DNA of 46,122 bases, from positions 1 through 46,122 of the forward strand of contig CAKTBG010000024.1 in NCBI GenBank assembly GCA_934533135.1, read 5' to 3'. The translations under genes and the position numbers were made by a program. This document shows, in pieces, positions 32,780 through 41,165 of the stretch. The notes beneath the pieces are model-generated. The model saw nothing but the letters and a program-made list of their open reading frames with translations. It did no database searches and was not told where the DNA came from. The DNA comes from an uncultured Faecalibacterium sp. GTDB lineage: Bacteria > Bacillota > Clostridia > Oscillospirales > Ruminococcaceae. The stretch's first letter is position 1. Every line of letters begins with the position of its first letter.

Positions 32780-34012
32780 TCAAGACGCAGAAAATCGCTT
32801 GGCTGCGTCCAACAGCACTTCTTTCTCGTTGGGGAGCTGTTCGGTGACGACGGCTTCCAGCAGTGCGTCCAGAATCGTTTTCATCCCCCGCCCGGGCTGC
32901 ACGCCCAGCGCGATGAGATCCCGGCCGTTGACCGCCAGCTCCGACACCCGGCAGCAGGCGTGTTCGGCGGTCAGGCCTTCTGCCGCAGCCCAGAGCCGTT
33001 CCAGCGGCTCTGCGGCTTCCGGCCGTTTTGCCCTGCAAAGCAAAATCAGCCGATGCAGCTGCTCCGGGGTCAGCGTGCCCAGCAGCCGCCGGGCCTGCAG
33101 GCGAAGCGCATCGGCTTCCGGCTCCAGCCCGCTCTCCCGCACAAGGAGAGCCGTCTCGCGGATCGTGTCGTTGGAGCAGCGCAGGCGTTTCAGAGCCTTG
33201 CGCGTTCCGTCCTCACCCAGCGGAGCCAGCAATGCCGCCAGCCGGACGACCCGATCCTCCGCCCCGGCAGGCAGGGCGTCGAGGATCTGCCGCGTCTGCG
33301 CGAACCGCTCCGGCTGTTCCAGCGGATCCAGCTCCGGCAGAACGACGGCAAAGATCTCCGGCTCCATCCAGCGGCCGGGGCGGGGTGCCTCCAGCAGGCG
33401 GCTCAACTCCTCCTCGATCCGTTCCAGCGACACACAGTTCAGGTGGCGGCACAGCTCCTTGGCCGCTGCACCGGTGGCCGGGTCGATGGCAAACCCAAAC
33501 CGCGCCGCAAAGCGGTAGAGCCGCAGGATGCGCAGCGCATCTTCGGCAAACCGCAGTTTCGGCACGCCCACTGCCCGGACGATGCCCCGTTTCAGGTCAT
33601 CCTGCCCGCCGAAGGGGTCGATGAGCCCTTCTTCCGCATTGCAGGCCATCGCATTGATGGTAAAATCCCGCCGCGCCAGATCCTCCCGGACGTCCGGCAC
33701 AAAGTCCACACGATCCGGATGCCGTCCGTCGGTGTAACTGCCCTCGGTGCGGAAGGTCGTGGTCTCATACAGCTTTCCCTCCCACTTGATGGTCACGGTG
33801 CCGTGCTGCAGACCGGTCGGGATGCAGCGTTCTTCCCCAAACAGTTCCATCACCTGCTCGGGCAGGGCACTGGTGCAGAGATCCCAGTCGTGGGGCGTCA
33901 GCCCCAGCAGGCTGTCCCGGACGCAGCCGCCCACGGCATAGGCTTTGTATCCGGCTGCGTGGAGTCTGTCCAGCAGCTTCGCCGCGCCGGATTCCATTTT
34001 GATCCGTTCCAT
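32780..34012 (-). CDS. cca: CCA tRNA nucleotidyltransferase
   Basis: The 410-residue product is a class II nucleotidyltransferase with AVGGCVRDSLLG (26-37), metal-binding DWD (Asp42, Asp44), the RRDFTINAMA motif B, and a middle segment DPFGGQDDLKRGIVRAVG...RFAEDALRILRLYRFAARFGF. These are typical of CCA-adding enzymes, which complete or repair the 3' CCA of tRNA without a nucleic-acid template. The start is 2 nt after the stop of the RNase Z gene, so the two are translationally coupled. That pairing is sensible because RNase Z makes the 3' end to which CCA is added. Confidence 0.94.
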   Translation of the reverse strand: MERIKMESGAAKLLDRLHAAGYKAYAVGGCVRDSLLGLTPHDWDLCTSALPEQVMELFGEERCIPTGLQHGTVTIKWEGKLYETTTFRTEGSYTDGRHPDRVDFVPDVREDLARRDFTINAMACNAEEGLIDPFGGQDDLKRGIVRAVGVPKLRFAEDALRILRLYRFAARFGFAIDPATGAAAKELCRHLNCVSLERIEEELSRLLEAPRPGRWMEPEIFAVVLPELDPLEQPERFAQTRQILDALPAGAEDRVVRLAALLAPLGEDGTRKALKRLRCSNDTIRETALLVRESGLEPEADALRLQARRLLGTLTPEQLHRLILLCRAKRPEAAEPLERLWAAAEGLTAEHACCRVSELAVNGRDLIALGVQPGRGMKTILDALLEAVVTEQLPNEKEVLLDAAKRFSAS

Positions 34013-34014
34013 CG

Positions 34015-34953
34015 TCAGTTTTCCTCATACTGCAGGACAATCTGTTTTCCATCGGATCCGCATTCTGCCGCCGGGAAGACCGCTTGCGCCTGCGGCAGAA
34101 AATCCGCCGGGTCGGTGATCATGGGCGAGTAATGCGCCAGCCAGAACCGCTGTGCGCCCGCATCCGCGGCGATCTTCGCCCCCTGCGCAAAGGTGCTGTG
34201 GCCGTACTGTTTTGCCTGCGCTTCCTGCGCCGCTTCCGGGTAGGTCGCATCGCAGATCAACAGGTCTGCCCCCTCCGCAGCCTTCCGCAGGTTCGGGCAG
34301 GGTGCTGTATCGCCTGAAAAAACAAAGCACAGCCCCTGCCGGGGCGCACCAAGCACCTGCTCCGGTGCAATGCGGATGCCGTCCACCCACACGGCTTCGC
34401 CGTGCTGCAGGCGTTTCCAATCCGCCACCGGCACCCCCAGAGCCTTGGCCTGTTCGGGCAGGAACCGACCCGCCCGCGGCAGGTCGATCCGGTAGCCGCA
34501 GCTGGGCACCCGGTGCCGCGTCCTGAACGGCTGCAGCGTCGCCCCCGCCGGCCAGCCGGACGCCGCGCCGCTCAGTGCATTCAGGGCAATGGGTTCGCTC
34601 CCTACCTCCCGTGCTTCAATGGGATAGGGCAACGGCCCGGCCAAGGCACAGAGTGCCGCCCAGACCGGCTGCAGCCCCGCCGGACCAAAGAGCGTCAGAA
34701 GCCGCGTCCGCCCCTGACAGCCCAGCGTCTGCAGCAGACCCGGCAGCCCAAAGATGTGGTCGCCGTGGTAGTGGGTCAGGCAGATGGCATCCAGTTTCAT
34801 CAGGTTGACCCCGGCACGGCGGGCGGCCGTCTGGGTTCCTTCGCCGCAGTCGAACAGCAGGCTGTGCCCCCCGCACTCGGCCAGAGCCACCGTCAGGGCG
34901 CGTTCCGGCAGTGGCATCGTGGCAGCCGTGCCCAGCAATGTGATCGTCAGCAT
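34015..34953 (-). CDS. rnz: Ribonuclease Z
   Basis: The 312-residue product starts at 34953 after GGAGG; a longer frame extends upstream but has no ribosome site. It is a metallo-beta-lactamase-fold nuclease with THYHGDHIFGLPG (His61, His63, Asp65, His66) plus further ligands in SGDT, HSTF and AHYS. The HxHxDH plus GLPG motif and length match RNase Z, which trims pre-tRNA 3' trailers. It is the first gene of a run with cca, mnmA and tcdA. Confidence 0.92.
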   Translation of the reverse strand: MLTITLLGTAATMPLPERALTVALAECGGHSLLFDCGEGTQTAARRAGVNLMKLDAICLTHYHGDHIFGLPGLLQTLGCQGRTRLLTLFGPAGLQPVWAALCALAGPLPYPIEAREVGSEPIALNALSGAASGWPAGATLQPFRTRHRVPSCGYRIDLPRAGRFLPEQAKALGVPVADWKRLQHGEAVWVDGIRIAPEQVLGAPRQGLCFVFSGDTAPCPNLRKAAEGADLLICDATYPEAAQEAQAKQYGHSTFAQGAKIAADAGAQRFWLAHYSPMITDPADFLPQAQAVFPAAECGSDGKQIVLQYEEN

Positions 34954-35060
34954 TCCAATTCCTCCATTGTTTCTGCAGATAGTGTACCACACTTGCCCGT
35001 CGGACACAATCTTCCGCGTCGGCACATAGGATGGGAAAACACCCAAAGGGAGGAATCCTC

Positions 35061-35333
35061 ATGCGGCGCAGCCACCATCAGCCCATCTCTGCCCCACTGC
35101 TTCGTGTTCTTATCGTTCTGGCCCTGCTGCTCTTCTTTGCGGCCTTCCTGTACAGCTGCTCGGCGCAGCCGCAGATCTATTCCGGCCGTGGATACGTTGT
35201 TTTCATTCCGGCCAGCAGCACAGTCTGTTCTCCCATCTTGTCTCCGTGGGGGCAAAATCGCAAAAGACAGACTTTTCTCCCCCTGCGTCAAAATTTTTCA
35301 AATTTGGGTCTTGACTTCACTTTCCTGCAGTGA
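35061..35333 (+). CDS. Possible small membrane or lipoprotein (90 aa)
   Basis: The frame starts at 35061, with AGGGAGG about 7 nt upstream. The product has a basic N-terminus, one strongly hydrophobic stretch (PLLRVLIVLALLLFFAAFLYS), then Cys in LYSC, which resembles a lipobox although Tyr is unusual at that place, and a polar tail. The reading frame ends inside the promoter of the T-box leader, and the last third may not be conserved. I do not recognise a family. It is divergent from the RNase Z gene. Confidence 0.4.
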   Translation: MRRSHHQPISAPLLRVLIVLALLLFFAAFLYSCSAQPQIYSGRGYVVFIPASSTVCSPILSPWGQNRKRQTFLPLRQNFSNLGLDFTFLQ

Positions 35334-35339
35334 TAAAAT
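35311..35339 (+). promoter_or_regulatory. T-box leader promoter
   Basis: TTGACT (35311-35316) and TAAAAT (35334-35339) are 17 bp apart. Confidence 0.75.
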
Positions 35340-35344
35340 GCGAC

Positions 35345-35640
35345 CAAACCAGAGAGAAAGCATAAGTACCACCGCGATTCCCCTGCTTTTACAGAGAGTG
35401 CCGGGTCTGCTGAGACCGGCGCAAGGCAGATGTCGGTGGGAATGGGCTTTTGAGGGCAAACCAAACCGTGCGCAGCACGCAGTAGGGGCGACGGAGAGCG
35501 TCTTCGTTAACAAAGCCGGTATGTGTTGGCATATCACGAGTGGGCAGGGTCGTTCCTGCCAAGATTGGGTGGCACCGCAGGAGTTTTATCCGCTCTTGTC
35601 CCAATACACGCACAGTGTTTTGGGATAAGGGCGTTTTTTG
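35345..35640 (+). promoter_or_regulatory. Tryptophan T-box riboswitch
   Basis: The leader has the T-box parts in order. The 5' side of the specifier loop holds AGTA (in CATAAGTACC) and the 3' side holds GAA-TGG-G, with the specifier TGG (Trp) at 35443-35445. The conserved stem I segment AGAGAGTGCCGG...GCTGAGACCGGC is present, as is the antiterminator sequence TGGGTGGCACCGC (about 35566-35578), whose TGGC pairs with the uncharged tRNA end. A terminator stem near 35590-35635 ends in GTTTTTTG. Uncharged tRNA-Trp should turn on the TrpB2 gene downstream. Confidence 0.92.
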
Positions 35641-35691
35641 TTGTCCTTATCCCGCAAGCAAGGGCCGACGGGCCCGGAAAGGACAAGCCTT

Positions 35692-37080
35692 ATGAAAACC
35701 GAATCGAACATCCCGTTCAAGATCTACCTCGACGAAGCGGAGCTGCCCACCGCATGGTACAATGTGCGGGCGGACATGAAAAACAAGCCTGCCCCCCTGC
35801 TCAACCCCGGCACCCTGAAGCCCATGACCGCCGCCGAGCTGGACGGCGTGTTCTGCGATGAGCTGGTGCAGCAGGAGCTGGACGACACCACCGCCTATAT
35901 TCCCATCCCGGACGAGATCCGGGAATACTACCGGATGTACCGCCCGAGTCCCCTTTGCCGCGCCTATCGGCTGGAAGAAGCCCTCGGCACCCCGGCCAAG
36001 ATCTATTACAAGTTCGAGGGCAACAACACCAGCGGCAGCCACAAGCTGAACAGTGCCATCGCGCAGGCCTACTACGCCAAAAAGCAGGGTCTGAAAGGCG
36101 TGACCACCGAGACGGGTGCCGGGCAGTGGGGCACCGCCCTTTCCATGGCCTGCAGCTATTTCGGGCTGGACTGCAAGGTGTACATGGTCAAGGTCAGCTA
36201 TGAGCAGAAGCCCTTCCGCCGGGAGGTTATGCGCACCTACGGTGCATCGGTGACCCCCAGCCCCAGCATGACCACCCGCGTCGGCCGCAAGATCCTCGCC
36301 GAGCATCCCGACACCACCGGCAGTCTGGGCTGCGCCATCAGCGAGGCCGTGGAGGTCGCCACCTCCACGCCCGGCTACCGCTATGTTCTGGGCAGCGTGC
36401 TGAATCAGGTGCTGCTCCACCAGAGCGTCATCGGCCTTGAGACCAAGACCGCCCTCGACAAATACGGCATCAAGCCCGATATCATCATCGGCTGCGCAGG
36501 CGGCGGCAGCAACCTCGGCGGCCTCATCAGCCCCTTCATGGGCGAAAAGCTCCGCGGCGAGGCCGATTATCGGATCATCGCGGTCGAGCCTGCCAGCTGC
36601 CCCAGCCTGACCCGCGGCAAGTTCGTCTACGACTTCTGCGATACCGGCATGGTCTGCCCGCTGGCCAAGATGTACACCCTCGGCTCCGGCTTCATCCCCA
36701 GCCCCAACCACGCCGGCGGCCTGCGCTACCACGGCATGAGCAGCATCCTCAGCCAGCTCTACCACGACGGCCTGATGGAGGCCACCAGCGTGGAGCAGAC
36801 TTCCGTTTTTGAGGCCGCCGAGCAGTTTGCCCGGATCGAGGGCATCCTGCCCGCCCCCGAGAGCAGCCACGCCATCCGGGTGGCCATCGACGAGGCTCTC
36901 AAGTGCAAAGAGACCGGCGAAGAAAAGACCATCGTGTTCGGTCTGACCGGCACCGGCTACTTCGACATGGTGGCCTACGAAAAGTTCCACGACGGCAAGA
37001 TGACCGATTCCATCCCCACCGACGCCGACCTGCAGAAGGGCTTTGACGGCATCCCCCGCTTCCCCGGCAATGAAATTTGA
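35692..37080 (+). CDS. trpB: Tryptophan synthase beta chain, TrpB2 type
   Basis: The 462-residue product is a fold-type II PLP enzyme with GSHKLNSA (PLP Lys118), TETGAGQWG (Glu140) and CAGGGSNLGG for phosphate binding. The long N-terminal part and total length match TrpB2 (TIGR01415-type), which condenses serine with indole and does not depend on TrpA. The start at 35692 follows GGAAAGGA. It sits alone behind the Trp T-box, without other trp genes in the window. It may salvage indole to tryptophan, but I cannot rule out other trp genes elsewhere. Confidence 0.93.
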   Translation: MKTESNIPFKIYLDEAELPTAWYNVRADMKNKPAPLLNPGTLKPMTAAELDGVFCDELVQQELDDTTAYIPIPDEIREYYRMYRPSPLCRAYRLEEALGTPAKIYYKFEGNNTSGSHKLNSAIAQAYYAKKQGLKGVTTETGAGQWGTALSMACSYFGLDCKVYMVKVSYEQKPFRREVMRTYGASVTPSPSMTTRVGRKILAEHPDTTGSLGCAISEAVEVATSTPGYRYVLGSVLNQVLLHQSVIGLETKTALDKYGIKPDIIIGCAGGGSNLGGLISPFMGEKLRGEADYRIIAVEPASCPSLTRGKFVYDFCDTGMVCPLAKMYTLGSGFIPSPNHAGGLRYHGMSSILSQLYHDGLMEATSVEQTSVFEAAEQFARIEGILPAPESSHAIRVAIDEALKCKETGEEKTIVFGLTGTGYFDMVAYEKFHDGKMTDSIPTDADLQKGFDGIPRFPGNEI

Positions 37081-37091
37081 ATTTTGACCAA

Positions 37092-37135
37092 AAAACGGCT
37101 GCTGCACAGGTTCAAGTGCAGCAGCCGTTTTGTTT
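37092..37135. terminator. Terminator between trpB and the Big2 gene
   Basis: AAACGGCTGCTGCAC pairs with GTGCAGCAGCCGTTT over 15 bp, followed by TGTTTTG. It is bidirectional. Confidence 0.85.
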
Positions 37136-37142
37136 TGTTGCT

Positions 37143-38117
37143 TCAGTTCCAGCGGTTCAGCCGGATGGCGATGTAGGGATTTGGCAGTTTGAGCTCGTCG
37201 GCAAGATCCTCTTCGGTGTTGTACTTGTCGGCCGCCATGCCGACCATGACCACGCAGGTATCAAACTTGCCTTCCGGCGAGAGAGCCGTGATCTTGGCTT
37301 CCCCATCTGCAACCGCAGTGACCACACCGTTGGTGTCCACGGTCGCCACGCCCGGGTTGCTGCTGATCCATGTGATCGGCACATTCCGGCTCGTTTCCAC
37401 GGCGACCGCCGCCGTCAGCGTCTCCTGCTCCCCGGCTTCCCGGAGGATGAGGTCGTTCTTGTTCAGGGTCACTTTGCCGATGTCCGAGGCCACTGTCACG
37501 CTACAGCGAAGAGCCTGCCCGTTGGATACCAACGCTGTGATGGTGGCTTTGCCGGTGCTCTGGGCGGTCACGGTGCCGTCCTCGTCCACCGTGGCCACCG
37601 CCGGGTCGCTGCTCATCCACTGGTAAACGTAGAGGAAGCCCTGCTCGTTGTTGGTCAGGCTCAGTTTCGCGCTGGGGTGAAGGTTCTGGCTCTCGATGGT
37701 CAGGCTCAGGCTGTCCTGATCAAGGGTCGGCTGCTGGTCGCCATGGTCGGTCTCTTTCTGCACCGTCACCTTGCAGGCGGCGCGGTCGCCCCGGTCGGAG
37801 ACCGCCGTGATGGTGGCCGTGCCCGCGCTGCGGCCCGTGACCCGGCCGTCGCCGTCCACGGTGGCCACCGCCGGGTTGCTGCTCATCCAGACGATGAAAT
37901 AATAGTCGCTGCTCTGCCCGCCGGTATAAAGGTAGGCTTTGGGGCGCGGATCCTCGGCGGTGATCTCGAGGTGCAATTCCGTCACCTCCAGCTCAAGGCC
38001 GCTGCCGCTTTTGGCAGAAAGCATCTGGATGGCGGGGGCCGCCTGCGCCGCCATCGGGCAAGCCAGCAGCACACCGCTCAGCAGCCATGCGGCCAGCCGG
38101 ATTCCGGTTCGTTTCAT
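37143..38117 (-). CDS. Secreted protein with Big2 (Ig-like) repeats
   Basis: The 324-residue product has a signal peptide (about 1-26) and at least three bacterial Ig-like group 2 repeats, each with the core SSNPAVATVDGDGRVTGRSAGTATITA or a close variant (about residues 79-115, 168-205, 250-285). A serine-, Asp- and Gln-rich linker (about 120-140) separates the first two. No cell-wall anchor or catalytic domain is visible. It is probably an exported binding or structural protein. It is transcribed alone. Confidence 0.85.
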   Translation of the reverse strand: MKRTGIRLAAWLLSGVLLACPMAAQAAPAIQMLSAKSGSGLELEVTELHLEITAEDPRPKAYLYTGGQSSDYYFIVWMSSNPAVATVDGDGRVTGRSAGTATITAVSDRGDRAACKVTVQKETDHGDQQPTLDQDSLSLTIESQNLHPSAKLSLTNNEQGFLYVYQWMSSDPAVATVDEDGTVTAQSTGKATITALVSNGQALRCSVTVASDIGKVTLNKNDLILREAGEQETLTAAVAVETSRNVPITWISSNPGVATVDTNGVVTAVADGEAKITALSPEGKFDTCVVMVGMAADKYNTEEDLADELKLPNPYIAIRLNRWN

Positions 38118-38189
38118 CGCTGAATTTCCCTCCTTTGGGGTCGCAAAATGATGCTGCGTCGGATCTCGCAGCGGGGATCTTCTCCATTC

Positions 38190-38218
38190 ATTTTACACAC
38201 GAGGAAAAGAAGGGTCAA
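38190..38218 (-). promoter_or_regulatory. Big2 gene promoter
   Basis: On the minus strand, TTGACC (38213-38218) and TAAAAT (38190-38195) are 17 bp apart, about 75 bp before the start codon. Confidence 0.6.
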
Positions 38219-38339
38219 GTTTTTCGCCCCAAGTCTCACAGATCTGCAATGGTTTTTGTGGACTGACACAAAAACCAGCTGGAAAAACTGTGCAAAAAGC
38301 CGTTATGTCTCCGCTGTCCGTGCCTTCCCGCGCAGAGGC

Positions 38340-41123
38340 TCAGTTGTGCTGTTTGAGCGCGCAGACGGCGATGCTCAGGCCGCTCCATGCCGCCTGATAC
38401 ATCAGCACCGCCGCCACAGAAAGGAAGCCGATGCTGCCCGCATAGGTCAGCAGGACGCCGATGACCACCGAGAACCAGACCGAGACCATCTGGACGGTGG
38501 TGGCCGTCGTCTCGGCATTCTGTGCCTGCTCTGCCGCCCGCAGACCGCCGGTCATGCTGGCAAAGCCCTTGGTATGGATCATGCAGCAGGTGTCCTTGGA
38601 CGCGGTTTCCGCCTCTGCCGGGGCTTCGGCGGCTTCCAGTGCCCTGCACTGCTCCTGATCCAGCAGAGAGACCATCCCCTCGGGCAGGTGATACGCCTCG
38701 GTGATATGCCGTGCCGTCAGGCTGGGGTCGAGGCAGGAGACCAGCAGGCGGATGTTTTCCTTCTGCAGCACTTCCAGCCCCCGCGCCGCGTTCCGCCCGC
38801 CCACAGAGCGGAGGACGAACATGGCGTGCAGGCTGCCGGACACCGCCAGATAGAGGATCTGAAGGCTGCCGTTCTTGGAGTGCTCGTTTTCGTAGTCTAT
38901 CTCGGGCAGGGTCACACCCTCGCTTTCGAGGTATGTACGGTTGCCGATGAGGATGCGGTTGTTGTCGCACCACGCCGCAAAGCCAAGGCCGCGGTGGATC
39001 TCGAGATCCTTGACGGGGTAGAGGATCTCCGTCTTGTCTTCGATGATCTGGCGGAACAGCCCCCGCAGGGTCTCACAGCTCTGGTTCAAAACGCTGGCCG
39101 TATAAAGGATGGCGCGGTCGATCCGGCCGCCCTTGAAGATCCGGATATCCTCCAGCGTGACGCTGTCCGGCGTGAAGAGATCGTCCGAATCCACCTGCAC
39201 GGTGTCCACGCCGCCCAGCTCCTCGATGGACGCCCAGCCCGGCACGACTGCCCCGACCGTCTCTGCCGACTTCTGGAGCCGCAGAGCCGCAAGACCCGCG
39301 ATCAGGGTCGAAGAGAGCGGTGCGCCCATGCAGAGCATCGCGGTAGAGGCTGCCGCCATGCCGTTGATGCCGCCGCCAAACAGCAGGAACACCAAGCCGC
39401 TGAGCACCGCTGCGCCCAGCAGGATGTACGATGTCTTCTGCGCCCGGCGTTCACTGGCACGGACGCTGAAGCTCAGGTCGAGGAAGCTCTCGCTCCAATC
39501 GGCCTTGCGGCTGAGCAGGATCCACGGATCCTCCTGCTCCAGACTCCGGGCGAGGGTGCGGATGAGGTCTTTGTCCTTGACCCGGAACGCACCCCGGTGC
39601 TCCGGTTCACGCATGGCGAGATCATAGCCATTTTTAACGGCTGCCAGCATGACCCGGTCGCCCACCAGTGCGAGGCAGAGCCCCAGCGCAGCGATGCCGG
39701 ACAGCAGGGTGAAGCTGGACGGCTGATAGCTGCCTGCATGGAGGAGGGCAACCACCGCTTCCAGCGCGGCACCGCAGGCAGCCAGCGCAGGCATGGTCTC
39801 GGCACTGGGGCGGCTCTCTTTTTTCAGGCCGGTCAGACCATCCCGCAGGATGGGATAGCCCACCACCATTGCCGCCGCCAGCAAAAGCAGGTTGGCTGCA
39901 TAGAACGCTGCCGGTGCCGCCGCCGGGTCCAGCGACGCCATGGGTGCCAGCAACCCCTCAGCCATAAGGCCGAAGGCGAGCAGCACCAGCGCAAGGATGC
40001 CGCTCAGCACACACCGTAAGGTGAGCGTTGCCCCCATCTGACGCAGCCGCTCGCCCACTTCTTCGGGTGTTTTGGGGGCGTCGTCCGCTTCCGCCTCGGC
40101 AGGCTCTGCGGGGTCGGCCGCTTCGCCCTGCGCGGCCGGGGATCCGGATGCCGGTGCTGCGGCGTCGCTTGCGGTTGTTTCCGGCGGCTCCGGCACGGCG
40201 GCAGCTGCGTCCTCCTCCAGCGCGACCAGCGGCAGACTCATGCTGTCGTCCATGCTGGGGGGCGTCGTCCGGGTCGGTGCCTGCACTTCGTCATCGCCCA
40301 CACCGAAGAACCGGAACGCCGGTTCCTCGTTCACGCGCTCTTCCGCAGGCGGCTCCGCGGCGGGGTGTGCCGTATGATCTTCCGCAAACACGGCTCTGGG
40401 CAGCGGCGGCTGGGGCTCTGCCGGAGGCACAGCCTTCGGTTCCGGCTGAGGCTCCTCCGGTTCTGCCGGGGGCACGGCCGCCGGTTCCGGCTGGGGTGCA
40501 GGCGGCTCCGGCCGGCGGCTCATGTGGTAGAGCATGGCCTTGAGTTCCTGCATCTCCTGATGTTCTTTTTCTTCCTGCGGCAGCGGTGCCCGCGGCGGTG
40601 CTGCCTGCACCGGCTTGTCCGGCTCCGGCTGTTTTTCCGGGGCCGCACTCGGCGATTTTTCCGGCTCCGGGGATGCCGCCGGTTCCGGCTCCGCCGTCAG
40701 TTCCATGGCAAAATCTGCGTCGTCGGCTCCGTCGTCCGGCTCTGCGGGAGTCTCTGCCGGTGCGGTCGGCTCTTCCGGCGCGTTGAAGCGATCCCATTCT
40801 TCCGCGGGAACGGCCAGCTGCAGATCCGACTGCGGCTCATCCTCTTCGCCGCCCAGCCGTACCTCGCCGGTGGGCATTTCCTGCGGCGTTTCGGAGCCCG
40901 GGGCGGCGTCCTTCTCCGCCTTTTCGCGGTGGAAGAGCTTCCCAAACAACCCCTTGGACGGAGTTTCCCGGTTGTTTTCCTGTTCCATCCGGCGGTTCAT
41001 CTCGTCGGGAACCTGCGCCACACTGGTACTGAAAAAGGTTCGGAATTTTTCGTCTTTCCGCGCCGCGATCTCTTCCGGGGTCAGGTCTTCCTGTCCATTC
41101 AGTCGCTTGTTGTTCTTCGGCAT
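38340..41123 (-). CDS. P-type ATPase-like membrane protein lacking catalytic motifs
   Basis: The 927-residue product has a long acidic, Pro/Glu/Ala-rich N-terminal region (about 50-350), then at least four predicted helices (about 370-490) and more at 565-615 and 878-918. Between the last two helix sets lies a region laid out like a P-type ATPase P/N domain: GGVDTVQVDSDDLFTPDSVTLEDIRIF (638-664) corresponds to the DKTGTLT segment but reads DSDDLFT (645-651), and LLVSCLDPSLTARHI (793-807) replaces the TGD segment. The TGE actuator motif is also not found. A catalytically dead member is the simplest reading; a distant unrelated membrane protein is possible. It starts 42 nt after the RlmB-type stop, with GGGAGGA, so they may share a transcript. 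Confidence 0.75.
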   Translation of the reverse strand: MPKNNKRLNGQEDLTPEEIAARKDEKFRTFFSTSVAQVPDEMNRRMEQENNRETPSKGLFGKLFHREKAEKDAAPGSETPQEMPTGEVRLGGEEDEPQSDLQLAVPAEEWDRFNAPEEPTAPAETPAEPDDGADDADFAMELTAEPEPAASPEPEKSPSAAPEKQPEPDKPVQAAPPRAPLPQEEKEHQEMQELKAMLYHMSRRPEPPAPQPEPAAVPPAEPEEPQPEPKAVPPAEPQPPLPRAVFAEDHTAHPAAEPPAEERVNEEPAFRFFGVGDDEVQAPTRTTPPSMDDSMSLPLVALEEDAAAAVPEPPETTASDAAAPASGSPAAQGEAADPAEPAEAEADDAPKTPEEVGERLRQMGATLTLRCVLSGILALVLLAFGLMAEGLLAPMASLDPAAAPAAFYAANLLLLAAAMVVGYPILRDGLTGLKKESRPSAETMPALAACGAALEAVVALLHAGSYQPSSFTLLSGIAALGLCLALVGDRVMLAAVKNGYDLAMREPEHRGAFRVKDKDLIRTLARSLEQEDPWILLSRKADWSESFLDLSFSVRASERRAQKTSYILLGAAVLSGLVFLLFGGGINGMAAASTAMLCMGAPLSSTLIAGLAALRLQKSAETVGAVVPGWASIEELGGVDTVQVDSDDLFTPDSVTLEDIRIFKGGRIDRAILYTASVLNQSCETLRGLFRQIIEDKTEILYPVKDLEIHRGLGFAAWCDNNRILIGNRTYLESEGVTLPEIDYENEHSKNGSLQILYLAVSGSLHAMFVLRSVGGRNAARGLEVLQKENIRLLVSCLDPSLTARHITEAYHLPEGMVSLLDQEQCRALEAAEAPAEAETASKDTCCMIHTKGFASMTGGLRAAEQAQNAETTATTVQMVSVWFSVVIGVLLTYAGSIGFLSVAAVLMYQAAWSGLSIAVCALKQHN

Positions 41124-41165
41124 CCTTATTCCTCCCTGTTCTGGTTGGGCAGAGCTCTGCTCGCT

